A stretch of 64,000 bases of DNA from Anagrus nilaparvatae (lineage: Eukaryota; Arthropoda; Insecta; Hymenoptera; Mymaridae): NCBI GenBank assembly GCA_022575985.1, contig JAKSXM010000231.1, positions 6,884,501 to 6,948,500 of the forward strand, given 5' to 3'. Positions within the stretch are counted from its first letter, which is position 1. Every line of letters starts with the position of its first letter. The notes beneath the pieces were generated by a model, which saw only the letters and a list, made by a program, of their open reading frames with translations, had not been told where the DNA came from and searched no databases. The position numbers and the translations under genes were made by a program. Below, in pieces: positions 24,240-34,984 of the stretch.

Positions 24240-24890
24240 AATATATATGATAAATTGTTCAGAAAAATAATGAGTGTAAATGAACATAAGCTTTTACTTA
24301 ACTTTAATGTCAAAAAATGCTTTATCATTTCTTTTAATCGTTTTAACAATTTCATTGATTTTAACTACTATCTTAATGAAACAGAATCTTGCGAGAGAGT
24401 AGCTCTGATTAAGGACCTTGGAGTTATTATGGACTCCAAATTTACCTTCAATGATCATATTACTTTTACAATTGCAAATGCTAACAGATCTTGGAGTTTA
24501 ATTACATTGACATTCTACTGGATTTAATGAAGTAATTATAAAAATTTTATATTATAGTTTAGCAAAATCTCAAATTATGTATGGATCTAGTATCTGGAGG
24601 CCAATTTATAAAAATTGTATTGATAGACTTGAAAAAGTAAATCATAAATTTATTAAATTTTTAGCTTTTAAATCTCGATCACCTATGAATGTTATTGATC
24701 ATAGCTACTCTGAGAACGCTTTAAAATTCAATGTTTCAACAATTGAATCTAGTATGAACACAAATAATATAATTTGGATGCAAAAAATATTAGATAACAA
24801 TATAAAATCTTCTGAATCTCTCAATGAACAATCGTCTTGTAATTTTAGGCTGATTAGAAAATTCTAATTGAAATTTAAAAACAAATTATC
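24240..24890 (+). pseudogene. Non-LTR retrotransposon (LINE) reverse transcriptase, 3' fragment
   Basis: Two frames together encode the end of a LINE reverse transcriptase. The first (to about 24525) has ENxLLLNxxKC-like and LGVIMDSKFTFNDHI motifs of the thumb region after the palm. The second (about 24515-24867) has the MYGSSIW ... RLEKVNHKFIKFLA block. A frameshift near 24520 separates them. The RT palm and all upstream domains are missing, as in a 5'-truncated copy. The second block resembles the end of the minus-strand LINE at 47660-48106, so the two are probably related. Not functional. Confidence 0.8.
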
Positions 24891-24902
24891 TCAAGAGAGA
24901 GT

Positions 24903-25720
24903 GTATATGTCGCAGTGTTATAGAATAGTTTGTATTATAGGCTATAATACTGATTATAGGAAAGTAAAATTTTTAAAATCATTACTTTTCTATGATACTG
25001 GAATTTTAAGTGTCATAGCCTAAAATCCTTATTATAGCCTATAATACTAACGCACTTTTGTATTATAAAAAAAATGAAAAATAAAATCGTTTTCATCATT
25101 TCACTACCATTCAATTATTTATTTTTTATACTATACAAGATGAAATTTTTAATACTTTCATTTTAATTATTTATTTATTTATATATGTACGTACGAGGTA
25201 ACTTAAGGCCCAATTAAATGTGGTATCAGTTGTACATCACTTCCTGATGAAATTTTAAATTCGCTAAACGATTTCTTTCTGGTGGTCAAGGGTACAAAAA
25301 ATGCAATTGCAGAGCTTCCGCTATGCAATGCTCAACAAATAGCTGTCCATGTTATATAGCTCTTTCATGTAATTCACGCTGTCATTTAAGTGGTCCGTGT
25401 AAAAATAAATAAAATAGTAATAATATTTAAATAAATAATTAAAATAAAACAATTAAACATTTTATTGTAAGTTAATATAATTATGTAGGTTGTATCAAAA
25501 ATAAATAATTGAATGGTATCGAAATAATGAAAACGATTTTATTTTTCATTTTTCTATAATACAAAAGTGCGTTAGTATTATAGGCTATAATATACGGATT
25601 TTAGGCTATGACACTTAAAATTCCAGTATCATAGAAAAGTAATGATTTTAAAAATTTTACTTTTCTATAATCTGTATTATAGCCTATAATACAAACTATT
25701 CTATAACACAGCGACATATA
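24903..25720. mobile_element. Long-TIR element carrying a transposase fragment
   Basis: Inverted ends start TATATGTCGC and continue GTGTTATAGAATAGTTTG; the arms (about 24903-25145 and 25490-25720) are near-perfect and contain internal palindromes of TATTATAGGCTATAATA. The unique centre holds the coding relic described at 25207-25412. This is what an internally deleted DNA transposon looks like: long TIRs plus the tail of the former transposase. Confidence 0.8.
25207..25412 (+). pseudogene. Cysteine-rich C-terminus of a KRBA2-like integrase-type transposase
   Basis: The frame ending at the TAA at 25410-25412 reads SGGQGYKKCNC, then Cys residues in the pattern CxC...C....C.C......CNSRCH.S..C.NK. 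From memory this matches the short Cys-rich tail that follows the integrase domain in KRBA2-like (DDE integrase-type, Ginger-related) proteins of many animals. A preceding frame from 25207 contains CGIS and LPDEI and is joined by a frameshift near 25255. No integrase catalytic domain remains. It lies in the loop of the foldback at 24903-25720, so it is probably the last piece of that family's own transposase. Family name is inference. Confidence 0.6.
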
Positions 25721-26489
25721 TATATGAGAAAGTCCACCAAAAGATAAACCTTAAAAAAAAAAAAAAAAAAAAATAATTTAACGCACACCTTGCTAATACG
25801 TTTTTTTATGTTCTTTAGATCATATATAGTCACAAAAAAGCAATGAATAGAAAAAATTTTGCGTGTACAATAGTTTTTTTGAGTTGGAAGGCTCAAAATC
25901 ACGTTTTTTCGATATTTAAAAAAACCAATTTTTGAAAGTTTTTTTTAATTAATTAAAATCATTGTAAATGATAAATTTATGTTTTTTACTCACAAATCAC
26001 TAAAAAAAAGCATTTTTATAAAAAAGACGAGAAGAAAGGATACAAATTTTTGATTATTAGCTTCTCAAAGCAGCTCAAAAGTTAAAAAAACGTTTTTAAA
26101 AATAAAGATTACTTATTTAGCTTTTAAAACTTTTTTAAGTGGAATTATTATTAAAAGGTAATAATAAAAAGTTAAGTAAAATACAATTCATTAATTACGA
26201 GCTTTAGAAATCACCTAAAGCAGATGAAAACAACTCTAGAGCTAAATTAAACCAATTTTGGATCATTTTTAAAATAACAAAATCAGTCTCGTTTTTAATG
26301 ATTTTGTTTATAACTAATTTTTTTACAGATTTTTTTATTATTTACTTTAATTTTACATATTTTGAAGTATTATCTTCCCCGATAACACAGCTTGCTGTTA
26401 AAACTATTTAAATAAAGTTTACTCAAAGATGCTTCCGAATATTTCTCAAATATTGCTGCAAGTAATTGAATAAACATATGAGTAGCAAG
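25721..26489. other. A+T-rich DNA, nothing recognised
   Basis: Poly-A run near 25752-25773; otherwise no coding motif, hairpin or repeat was identified. Confidence 0.5.
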
Positions 26490-26645
26490 TTTGCGGCAAG
26501 TTTGTTGCAAAGAATGTAGTATTAAAAAAACAGTGAGTCGGGAGGAAATATTGAACGGATAGCAAAATTGCGGCAAGTTTGTTGCAAGGAATTCAGTATT
26601 GAAAAACAAGTAAGTCGGGAGGAAATATTGAATGGATATATAGCA
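26490..26645. repeat. Two tandem copies of a 77-bp unit
   Basis: GCGGCAAGTTTGTTGCAA recurs at 26493 and 26570, each followed by GTCGGGAGGAAATATTGAA. The minus-strand open frame 26370-26651 is a reading of this repeat. Confidence 0.8.
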
Positions 26646-26810
26646 TAACATTTAAGTAATTATTTATCAGATTAATTAAATTTTATCGCTCTGCCAACAG
26701 AAACCTACTTTTTTTAAAGTATAAGCCAATTTTTCTATAAAAGAAAAAGGACATTAAAAAGGACAAAAACAAAGGACCCCCCCCATTAAAAAGGACAAAT
26801 TTTATGAGCA

Positions 26811-27492
26811 CCAAAAATTAAAAAAAAAAATTTACGTGGCTGCGACTACCATCTTGATTTTTGGATAGTTTGGAACCTATAGAATGCAAAAAAAAACGTG
26901 AACATGAAATCGGCCATTGATGTCCAAAAGATTTTGCCTCTTTTATGTGGAAACCCGTGTTTTTCGTATCTGAGCTACCCTAAATTTTGAAAATAACTTT
27001 TTAGGTAAACAAAATTACAAAAAATAGATATAAAAATCTGATTGGCAGGAAAAAACTACTCCAGAAGACAAAAACTTTTCTTTTTACGATGAAATTTAGC
27101 ACGGTTATCGTCGACTTAAGATTTTACTCAAATTCGTCTTAAAAAAGCTATTGAAAAAAGTCTTTTTCTAAACTTAAAATATGCATTATTTGCTTGATTA
27201 TTACGGTAAAATACAATTTTTTTTTTTCAAATCGCTTACCTTTTCTCTGAGTATTTATATCTTCAAGAAAAAAATCATTTTTTTTACTACACTTCAACTT
27301 TTAGGTCAAAAACCAATGAAAATCTGTGTTAAATAAATTTTGCTACTTACAGTTTTCAAAGGTTTCTGCGACATAAAAATTAAATTTTTGTAAATAAAAA
27401 TGATTTCTTTCTTGAAGAATACTCTGGCAAAAATTAAACGATTAAAAAAAAAAATGATTATTTTACGATGAAAATCAAGCGAGTAATGCATA
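26811..27492. repeat. Partial copy of the 15.9/37 kb repeat family with a palindromic tail
   Basis: 26811-27180 follows 37082-37440 closely (GAGCACCAAAAATTAA, CGTATCTGAGCTACCC, TTTACGATGAAATTTAGC). 27183-27492 is an imperfect palindrome (TTTCTTGAAGAATACTC and its complement) that also occurs twice at 37480-38165. A C-rich ACCCCCCCC run with AAAAAGGACAAA precedes it at 26750-26800, as in 40112-40222. Confidence 0.7.
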
Positions 27493-27794
27493 TTTAAAGT
27501 CCAGAAACAGGCTCTCGGCTAGCCTGAAAGATCGAGTTATGCAAAAGTAGGGTTTTTTGGATTTTATAGCTAAAAATGAATGTTCAGTCTATATGATCGT
27601 ACTTTTTTGGATTTATGTCTTTCATCTAGCTTCTTTCGAGTTATTTGATAAAACGTGTCTCTCGGGGGAGGAGAAAATAAGCCAAAATTCGCCCTGCTCG
27701 TATCGGGCTGAAATTTTCAGGAAAGGTTGCTTATTTGGTACCCAGAAATATGATCAAATCCATTTTATTTTTCAAAATCAGCCATCCTCTTCGA
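27493..27794. other. A+T-rich DNA with one motif shared with foldback arms
   Basis: TCGTATCGGGCTGAAATTTTCAGG near 27697 resembles the subterminal ATCGGGCTG motif of the 28848-30930 palindrome. The open frame 27557-27826 has no recognisable product. Confidence 0.4.
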
Positions 27795-28215
27795 GATATT
27801 TATCAATATGTCTCCATTTAAAATAGATGGCAAAAGCCATTTAGTAGCGGTTTTACTTATTTTGCTTCACAATTTTAGTTTGACCAAGCAACAAACCAAC
27901 GAGAAAAGTTTTTTTTTGACATTCAATTTAAATAAATTTGAACATATAAATAATTTAATATACAGAATTTTTAAAAAACTTTATTTTTTCAATTTTAAAT
28001 GCAATTTTTCAGACAATGGATGCGTTTTGCCACGTTGGCCATAACCAATCCTCTTTATAATAAAGAAGGCATTTGAATGAATATTTAAAAAAATTTTTCT
28101 CGTTGGTTTGTTGCTTGGTCAAACTAAAATTGTGAAGCAAAATAAGAAAAACCGCTACTAAATGGCTTTTTCCATGTACTTTAAATGGGATACATATTGA
28201 TAAATAATGATATTT
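27795..28215. repeat. Foldback element, 0.42 kb
   Basis: Arms of about 120 bp pair ATTTAGTAGCGGTTTTACTT near 27839 and GACCAAGCAACAAACCAACG near 27882 with their complements near 28150 and 28103. The 170-bp loop has no recognised coding sequence. Confidence 0.8.
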
Positions 28216-28847
28216 TTAAGTAATTAAATCAAAACATATTGAGTTTCCGGTTAATTTTATAGTAAGTTTGATATCAAATTCTGATAATAGAGATTTTTTA
28301 AAATAGGGATACAATTTAAAAAAAATAAATTTTGGTTTTAAAATTAATTTAGTGCACGTAGATAGATAGGCTCTTGGGCGTTTAATCCAATAAAATTGGG
28401 TTTAATTAATAAATAATAAAAATATATCTTGTGTTATTTTGCCTTTCTATGATATTTCATCGATGCAAAGTTTATAGCTATGAAATTTATTGCACAGTTA
28501 TAATTTATAAGGTTTTTCACATGTGTAAAGCGAAAATACAATATTAAAAATGCTTTTAAAATTACTGGATGGGGCCCAAAATCTGTAAGTTCCATCAACG
28601 CGATAAAGGAAACCCAATTTTAAAAAATGAAAGTAATCCGTTTAATCGTTGTTAAGATATCGTGCCCACAAGGTGTTGATTTTTGCATCCATTAAGGTTG
28701 AGCTTCGCTCTATTATAATACAAAAAATAATATAAATTTATAAAGGTATTTCTTTAATTCATTGAAGATAAAAAAAAAAAATAAATAAATTTTAAAAATA
28801 AAAAATATATATATATTTATAAAAATATATATATATTTATAAATATA

Positions 28848-30930
28848 TATATGAGTCATTCTGGATACCGTGTCATGGCCTTGCCAGGTCAGGTCTCCCG
28901 ATCGGGCTGATTTTTTCACCACTTTTTTATGTATACAAAATATGTTTCCTGTGAAATTTTCAGCCCTCTAGGCGCTCAGGAACCCGAGTTATACCCAAAA
29001 GAAGCTTTTTAGATTTCTTCGGTTTTTTCAACAAAAAAAAAAATTTTTTTTTTTTTTTAATTTTTAAAATCGACTAGATGACTAAAAAAAATAGTACCCA
29101 GACATAAAAAAATGTAAAAATTCCCGCTGAATCCGAATTTGAGGTCAGTTTTTTGAAATTTTGCCCCTGGGCGGCTCAAACTGCTTTTTTCGGCTTAGAG
29201 CGGGAGATTTTGAACTGCCCAAATTCAACAACTTTTATCAGGCTCAAACCTGGATAGAATTGGTCTAAATACTATATACTTTGATGTGGTAAATGTCACT
29301 GGGTGGTTATATGCCCTTTAAAAAGTGTCAGACGCATAATAATGGCTTTTTTAAATCAAATTTTAACATTAAAATCACATTTTTTAAGCGCCTTATAGTA
29401 TTTTTTAATTATATTTGTACTCAAATGACTTTTTTATGCTTTCTATACATAAACTTTATATTTTTCAATGATTTTCAGTCCATTAATTCACGCGTCTCCA
29501 ATAAAATGCGTACCTATGCGTAAAATATAAAATAGGGTTTTTTGTCAATTTTCAATGAAACGCTTAAACCTCACAAGTTAACCAAAACACTTCTGGTTGG
29601 TCTCATTTTTTTGGTGTAAGTATTCCCTTTCAAACGCCGTAAGCCGCAATTTTTTATCACTAATTTTCTTATCAATGTAGCCAATTAATCAAATTTCCAT
29701 TTTTGGTTAAAAATGACCAATTTTTAAATTGCTGCCAAATTCGTAATTTTTGACAAAAAAGGGTTTTATTTGTCTCAAAATATTCCCACAAGCTTCAAAT
29801 TTCCAAAAATTCTTTACTCTACCTTTTTTAGTCATTTGTTAATCAGATATGATAATTTGAAGTCGGGGTCTCAATGTTATGATTTTTTAAAAAAGTTCAT
29901 TTTTAATGTTAACTTTGAAGAACCATATCTTAAAAACGACTCAAGAAAATGAGACAAGTAAAGAATTTTTGGAAACCGGAAGCTTAAAGAAAATTTTTGA
30001 GACATATAAAACCCTTTTTTGTCAAAAATTACGAATTTGGCAGCAATTTAAAAATTGGTCATTTTTAGCCAAAAATGGCCATTTGGTTAATTGGCTACAT
30101 TGATAAGAAAAATAGTGATAAAAAATTGCGGCTTACGGCGTTTGAAAGGAGATACTTACACCAAAAAAATGAGACCAACCAGAAGTTTTTTGGTTACTTT
30201 GTGAGGTTTAACTGTTTAAGTGTCAATTTTTTCAAATTTTAATTTTCAATGAAATACGCATAGATACGCATTTTATTGGAGACGCGTGAATTAATGGACT
30301 GAAAATCATTGAAAAATATAAATTTTATGTATAGAAAGCATAAAAAAGTCATTTGAGTACAAATATAATTAAAAAATACTATAAGGCGCTTAAAAAATGT
30401 GATTTTAATGTTAAAATTTGATTTAAAAAAGCCATTATTATGCTTCTGACACTTTTTAAAGGGCATATAACCACCCAGCGACATTTACGACATCAAAGTA
30501 TATAGTATTTAGACCAATTCTATCCAGGTTTGAGCCTGATAAAAGTTGTTGAATTTGGGCAGTTCAAAATCTCCCGCTCTAAGCCGAAAAAAGCAGTTTG
30601 AGCCGCCCAGGGGCAAAATTTCAAAAAACTGACCTCAAATTCGGGTTCAGCGGGAATTTTTACATTTTTTTATGTCTGGGTACTATTTTTTTTAGTCATC
30701 TAGTCGATTTTAAAAATTAAAAAAAAAAAAAAATTTTTTTTTTTGTTGAAAAAACCGAAGAAATCTAAAAAGCTTCTTTTGGGTATAACTCGGGTTCCTG
30801 AGCGCCTAGAGGGCTGAAAATTTCACAGGAAACATATTTTGTATACATAAAAAAGTGGTGAAAAAATCAGCCCGATCGGGAGACCTGACCTGGCAAGGCC
30901 ATGACACGGTATCCAGAATGACTCATATAT
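28848..30930. mobile_element. Near-perfect 2.1 kb palindrome, arms of about 970 bp
   Basis: The arms run about 28848-29820 and 29960-30930, with a loop of about 140 bp. Ends are ATATATGAGTCATTCTGG and its complement; subterminal GGTCTCCCGATCGGGCTG is mirrored at the right. Arms differ at only scattered bases, so the two open frames 29293-29523 (plus) and 30239-30484 (minus) encode almost the same peptide and are arm copies, not genes. It sits inside the left arm of the 28712-32105 element, next to an (AT)n run at 28805-28850. No transposase is seen. Confidence 0.9.
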
Positions 30931-31206
30931 TTATAATATTATAAATTTTATTTAAATAAATTTTTCACTTTATTCTTTATTCTTATAAGTTATTCTTTAT
31001 TCTTATAAGTTATTCTTTATTCTTTAACCATAATAATATTTAAATTAATTATTATCTATTACCTGAATTTATACTGAATATAACTAGATATTTCAAATTA
31101 TATCTTTGTTTATGATAATAACTTTATCATAGTAATTAAATAAAAGTTGTTTTTTTAAAAATACATTATCGATATGCATACTATTTGTGAAATAAATAGT
31201 TATTTA

Positions 31207-31703
31207 TTATAATATGAAAAATTTGGATAACTCAATTGAAAAAGAGGAAGGGGTATCTTTCATAAAAACTTCAAAATATGTATAAGAGTTTTGTAAATAA
31301 ATTTCGTATTCAATGATAGAAATCTTACAGTCAATTAACGACCATAGTTCTGAGATTTCAAAAAATTTCAAAGATTGGCATAAAAAAGCGCAAAAATCTG
31401 CCTTTTGGAAATTGCAGACAATATATGTAGATATGCCTTTAAAATTTAAAATATTTTTCATCCAATATACTGTTGCTCTTTTATAAAATAAATTACTCTT
31501 AATTATTTCCTATTCCTTACAAAATAATCAAAATTTTTTCGAGAAACTTTTATATGTCTTAACTTAGTTTTACTTTCAAATTGAAAGCAATTTAAAGCTT
31601 TTTGTGTATTACCGATTAAAAATAAATCATAGGCTGGTTTAAATTTGTTTTGCTTATTTTGTTCCCCTATAAAAATAGACAAAACGTCTAATAATATAAA
31701 CAT
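31207..31703 (-). pseudogene. Unidentified coding relic in the loop of an inverted repeat
   Basis: Two minus-strand frames, 31703-31503 and about 31492-31207, can be joined by one frameshift near 31500, giving roughly 160 codons of balanced, protein-like composition (for example FKPAYDLFLIGNTQKAL, KRATVYWMK and FCAFLCQSLKFFEISELW). I do not recognise the family. By analogy with the 24.9 kb element it could be part of the transposase of the surrounding long-TIR element; that is speculation. Confidence 0.4.
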
Positions 31704-32344
31704 CTTATTTATGATACTGCTTTTTTAATAATAATTTACCATTGTAAATTTTACAAACACTTATTTTCGTCCTAATGCATATTATTTTAACATTAACTGA
31801 AATCATCATTTGTTAATTTTTAAGCTTCTCATAACCATTGAAGATTCCTATCATTGAATATGAAATTTATTTACAAAACATCTTTTTCAATTGAGTTATT
31901 CAAATTTTTCATATTATAATAGATATTTATTTAACAACAGTATGTATTCGGTGATTCAATTATTATGAAAAAATTATTATCATGAACAAAGAAATAATTT
32001 GAAATATCTAGTTATATTCAGTATAAATTCAGGTAATAGATAATAATTAATTTAAATAAATATCGCAATACCTTTATAAATATAAATTATTTTTTGTATT
32101 TTATATACATTAGTCTGGCAGTTATTTTAAAAGGTTGCTTGGATCTTCGATTTTCAGGTGAAATTAGTTGCCATTATTTGACCATTTACCAAAAAAATTA
32201 GAGTATCAAAATCATATCTCGTTTAATCACTATTAAGCATTACCATGAAAATAACTCTGTTTCTTATGAGACCAATTCGCTTGTATTTGGTGGTGATCGT
32301 AGCAAAAACTTTGAGACCAATCCGATTTTTATTAATCTTTTTTG
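31704..32344. other. Right arm of the 28.7 kb element, then non-coding flank
   Basis: 31860-32105 is the inverted-repeat arm described above. 32106-32344 has no recognised feature. Confidence 0.5.
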
Positions 32345-32689
32345 GTGTATACTTTGAGAAGGTAATTTTTAGATGTATGTGTATGTTACGCTCCGTTTGA
32401 GGAATGGGCCATTTCGCGGAATGGGACGCTTATCGGCCCGTTCCGCGGAATGAGACGGTCACCTGTCCATTCCGCGAAATGGCCATAAAATCGGCCATTC
32501 CGCGGAACGGGACATCAAATCATACTCTCGTTCCCCGATTTGGGACAGTTGGTTTTTATAAAGAATTATTCGTGAATTTTAATAATAAAAAAAAAATTAT
32601 TTTATTTATTTCATAAAAAAAAAAATATTTTCTTAAAAAAATATTTTCTTTTTAATGATAATTTTTTTAAGTTTTACTCGAGTTTAGTG

Positions 32690-32985
32690 AATAGAAAAAT
32701 AAAAATAATTTGACCTTTTATCGAGTACAATTTAAATTATTTATTTATTGACGTTTCTACCCCTAGTTCGGGGTCCTTTTCAAAATCTATATAGAAATTT
32801 TTAATTAGTAATATTACACAATTTAAAATTGTCAAATATTTTTATATACTTTGTGTAATATTACTAATTAAAAATTTCTATATAGATTTTGAAAAGGACC
32901 CCGAACTAGGGGTAGAAACGTCAATAAATAAATAATTTAAATTGTACTCGATAAAAGGTCAAATTATTTTTATTTTTCTATTTTC
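32690..32985. repeat. Near-perfect hairpin, 0.3 kb
   Basis: Arms of about 135 bp; GACGTTTCTACCCCTAGTTC near 32750 pairs with its exact complement near 32900. The loop is about 25 bp. Probably a separate small insertion. Confidence 0.9.
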
Positions 32986-32994
32986 TTTTTAACT

Positions 32995-33960
32995 TTTATT
33001 AATAAAAAAAAATTTTTTCGTACATTTAAAATTATATTTTTGTGTTGAATATCTCGTACAAAAAAAAAACATAATGATTTATCATCATGTTTTATCATAT
33101 GGTTGGACCATATGGTAAATAAATACCTTATGGTATTAAAAATATATACCTTATGGTAAATCATATGATAAATCATAATGATTTACCATAAGGTATATAT
33201 TTTTGATAAAAGAATTTCTGTTATCTCCTGGAGAACCTTCGGGATTAAAATGAACCCTCCTAGGAAAAGCTGAAAACCTGGAGGTATAATTTTCATTTTT
33301 TCACACCAATGTATTTTCCGATTTTCCAAAATGGTGGACCGGAAAATTTGAAAAAAAGAACTTTCTACACTACCTAGGGGTTTTAGAGGTTAAGAAAACC
33401 GTTTTTATGAATGAAAATTTTCATTATTTCACCCAATATACTCTTTATCATTAACTTCATCAACTAAAAACTCAATTTGTACGGTCAGTTTTATGTGTTT
33501 ATGTGTTTTTCTTAAGTAGTGTATAAAGTTCTTTTGTTAATGTTTTTTGGTTCGCCATTTTGGAAAATTGGAAAACATTTCGGAGTAAAAAAATGAAAAT
33601 TTTCATTAATCAAAACCGTTTTCTTAACCTCGAAAACCCCCAGGTCAGGTAGAAAGTTGTTTTTTTCATGTTTTTTTGGTCTGCCATCTTGGAAAATCGG
33701 AAAATACATTGGGGTAAAAAAATGAAAATTATACCTCCAGGTTTTCAGCTTTTCCTAGGAGGATTAATTTTCATCCCGAAGGTTCTCCAGGAGATAACAG
33801 AAATTATTTTATCAAAAATATATACCTTATGGTAAATCATATGATACCAACCATATGATAAAACATGATGATAAATCATTATGTTTTTTTTGTGCGAGAT
33901 ATTCAACACAAAAATATAATTTTAAATGTACGAAAAAAATTTTTTTTAATAATAAAAGTT
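32995..33960. repeat. Foldback with CATATGGT modules, about 0.97 kb
   Basis: Inverted arms contain repeated TTATGGTAAATCATATG modules (33070-33210 and 33810-33890) and the pair ATCTCCTGGAGAACCTTCGG near 33212 with its complement near 33775. No coding sequence was recognised; the frame 33512-33709 is arm sequence. Confidence 0.8.
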
Positions 33961-34449
33961 AAAAAGAAAATATTTAAATAAGTAATAATTAATAAATTTA
34001 ATTTAAAAAAAAAAAAGAAAAAAAGTTGCTATTAATAAACAGTTAAAAAGAAAATATTTTTTATGAAATAAATAAAATAATTTTTTTTTCATTATTTTAC
34101 TCAAAATCTTAAATAATTTTTTTTTTATTATTAAAATTCACGAATTATTCTTTAAAAAAACCAACTATCCCAAATCGGGGAACGAGAGTAAGATTTGATG
34201 TCCCGTTCCGCGGAATGGCCGATTTTATGGCCATTTCGCGGAATGGACAGGTGACCGTCTCATTCCGCGAAACGGGCCGATAAGCGTCCCATTCCGCGAA
34301 ATGGCCCATTCCTCAAACGGAGCGTAACATATACTTTGAGAACGGTAGACTGTATATTTTGAGATTGATGCTTAATTCCTTTGTTTATATTTATTTATTT
34401 TTAATTCTATTATTAATATTTGGACATCTACTATTATTATTATTATTAT

Positions 34450-34984
34450 TTATTATATACTAAACGGCACAGTCCTTAATACTAAATCCTTACACGAGGC
34501 GATCCAGGGGCTTACACCACTACTTCAAGAAGTTACCTTTACTGAAAATAATCAGAATTTTTGTTATGCAGGTGCTAGGCAAACAATTATATTTACAACA
34601 AAAGATAATTTAAAGTTGCTATGTGCAAACCTAAGTTTTGCACACAATTATAATATACTCTACACTGATTTTAAAGTCCCAGCCCATATTTTCGCTTGCT
34701 CAATATTTGGTTGCAAATTTCACTGCTGCTAATTTCATTTGAGGCAAAACTTTTACAGGTATATAAAAGAAAATACATTTTTAAAAAAAGAATACAAAAA
34801 CGAAGAATCAGAAGTAGGCATTTGGTTATCCACATTTTTTGGTTTGTCATTGTTGCCACCTGAAGATGTACGAGATGGATTTGATGTTCTGATTGAAACA
34901 GTACCAGATAATAATTTATTTTTAAATGTATTATTATTCAAGATTAATTTGAAAAAAAATACGCCTACTTCTCAAAGTATACAC
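34450..34984 (+). pseudogene. Mutator-like (MULE) transposase, C-terminal relic
   Basis: One frame runs from about 34450 to a TAA at 34730-34732 and continues in frame to 34990. It reads IIFTTKDNLKLLC, then TDFKVPAHIF, then GCKFHCC, a stop, then NFYRYIKE, LSLLPPEDVRDGFDVL and ETVPDN. In MULE-family proteins of insects I know the order: a start-of-domain TxxNLxLL block, a DGTFKV catalytic segment, a C..H motif, then LA-FLPPEDV...FE-L. Here the central catalytic region is deleted, the DGTF motif is reduced to TDFKV, and an in-frame stop breaks the remainder. It ends at the TIR of the same element. No ATG is apparent. Confidence 0.7.

Larger units (their letters stand above)
28712..32105. mobile_element. 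Outer long-TIR element interrupted by a palindrome
   Basis: The left arm starts near 28712 (TACAAAAAATAATATAAATT) and resumes after the inner palindrome at about 30945-31250. The right arm is 31860-32105. Paired blocks include ATTATCTATTACCTGAATTT near 31052 with its complement near 32025, and AAAAATTTGGATAACTCAAT near 31216 with its complement near 31890. Removing 28848-30930 makes the left arm continuous. The loop (31250-31860) carries a coding relic. Confidence 0.7.
32385..34328. mobile_element. G+C-rich-ended foldback built from CCGCGG palindromes
   Basis: The arms (about 32385-32660 and 34060-34328) start GTTACGCTCCGTTTGAGG. Each carries five or so copies of the module ATTCCGCGGAATG / ATTTCGCGGAATGG, strikingly G+C-rich in this background. 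The centre contains two further hairpins (32690-32985 and 32995-33960). It is inserted just inside the left end of the MULE. Confidence 0.85.
32345..34984 (+). mobile_element. MULE (Mutator-like) transposon, internally deleted and invaded
   Basis: Perfect 17-bp terminal inverted repeats, GTGTATACTTTGAGAAG at 32345-32361 and its complement at 34968-34984. TATACTTTGAGAA recurs as a subterminal repeat near 34331. Between them lie a foldback insertion (32385-34328) and a decayed MULE transposase reading toward the right end. I could not find a convincing 8-10 bp target duplication. Assignment to Mutator-like elements rests on the transposase relic. Confidence 0.75.

Noticed and set aside
26370..26651. 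93-residue protein on the minus strand
   Set aside because: It mostly reads through a 77-bp tandem duplication and has no recognisable domain.
29293..30484. Two near-identical small proteins on opposite strands
   Set aside because: They are the two arms of the 28848-30930 palindrome read in mirror image.
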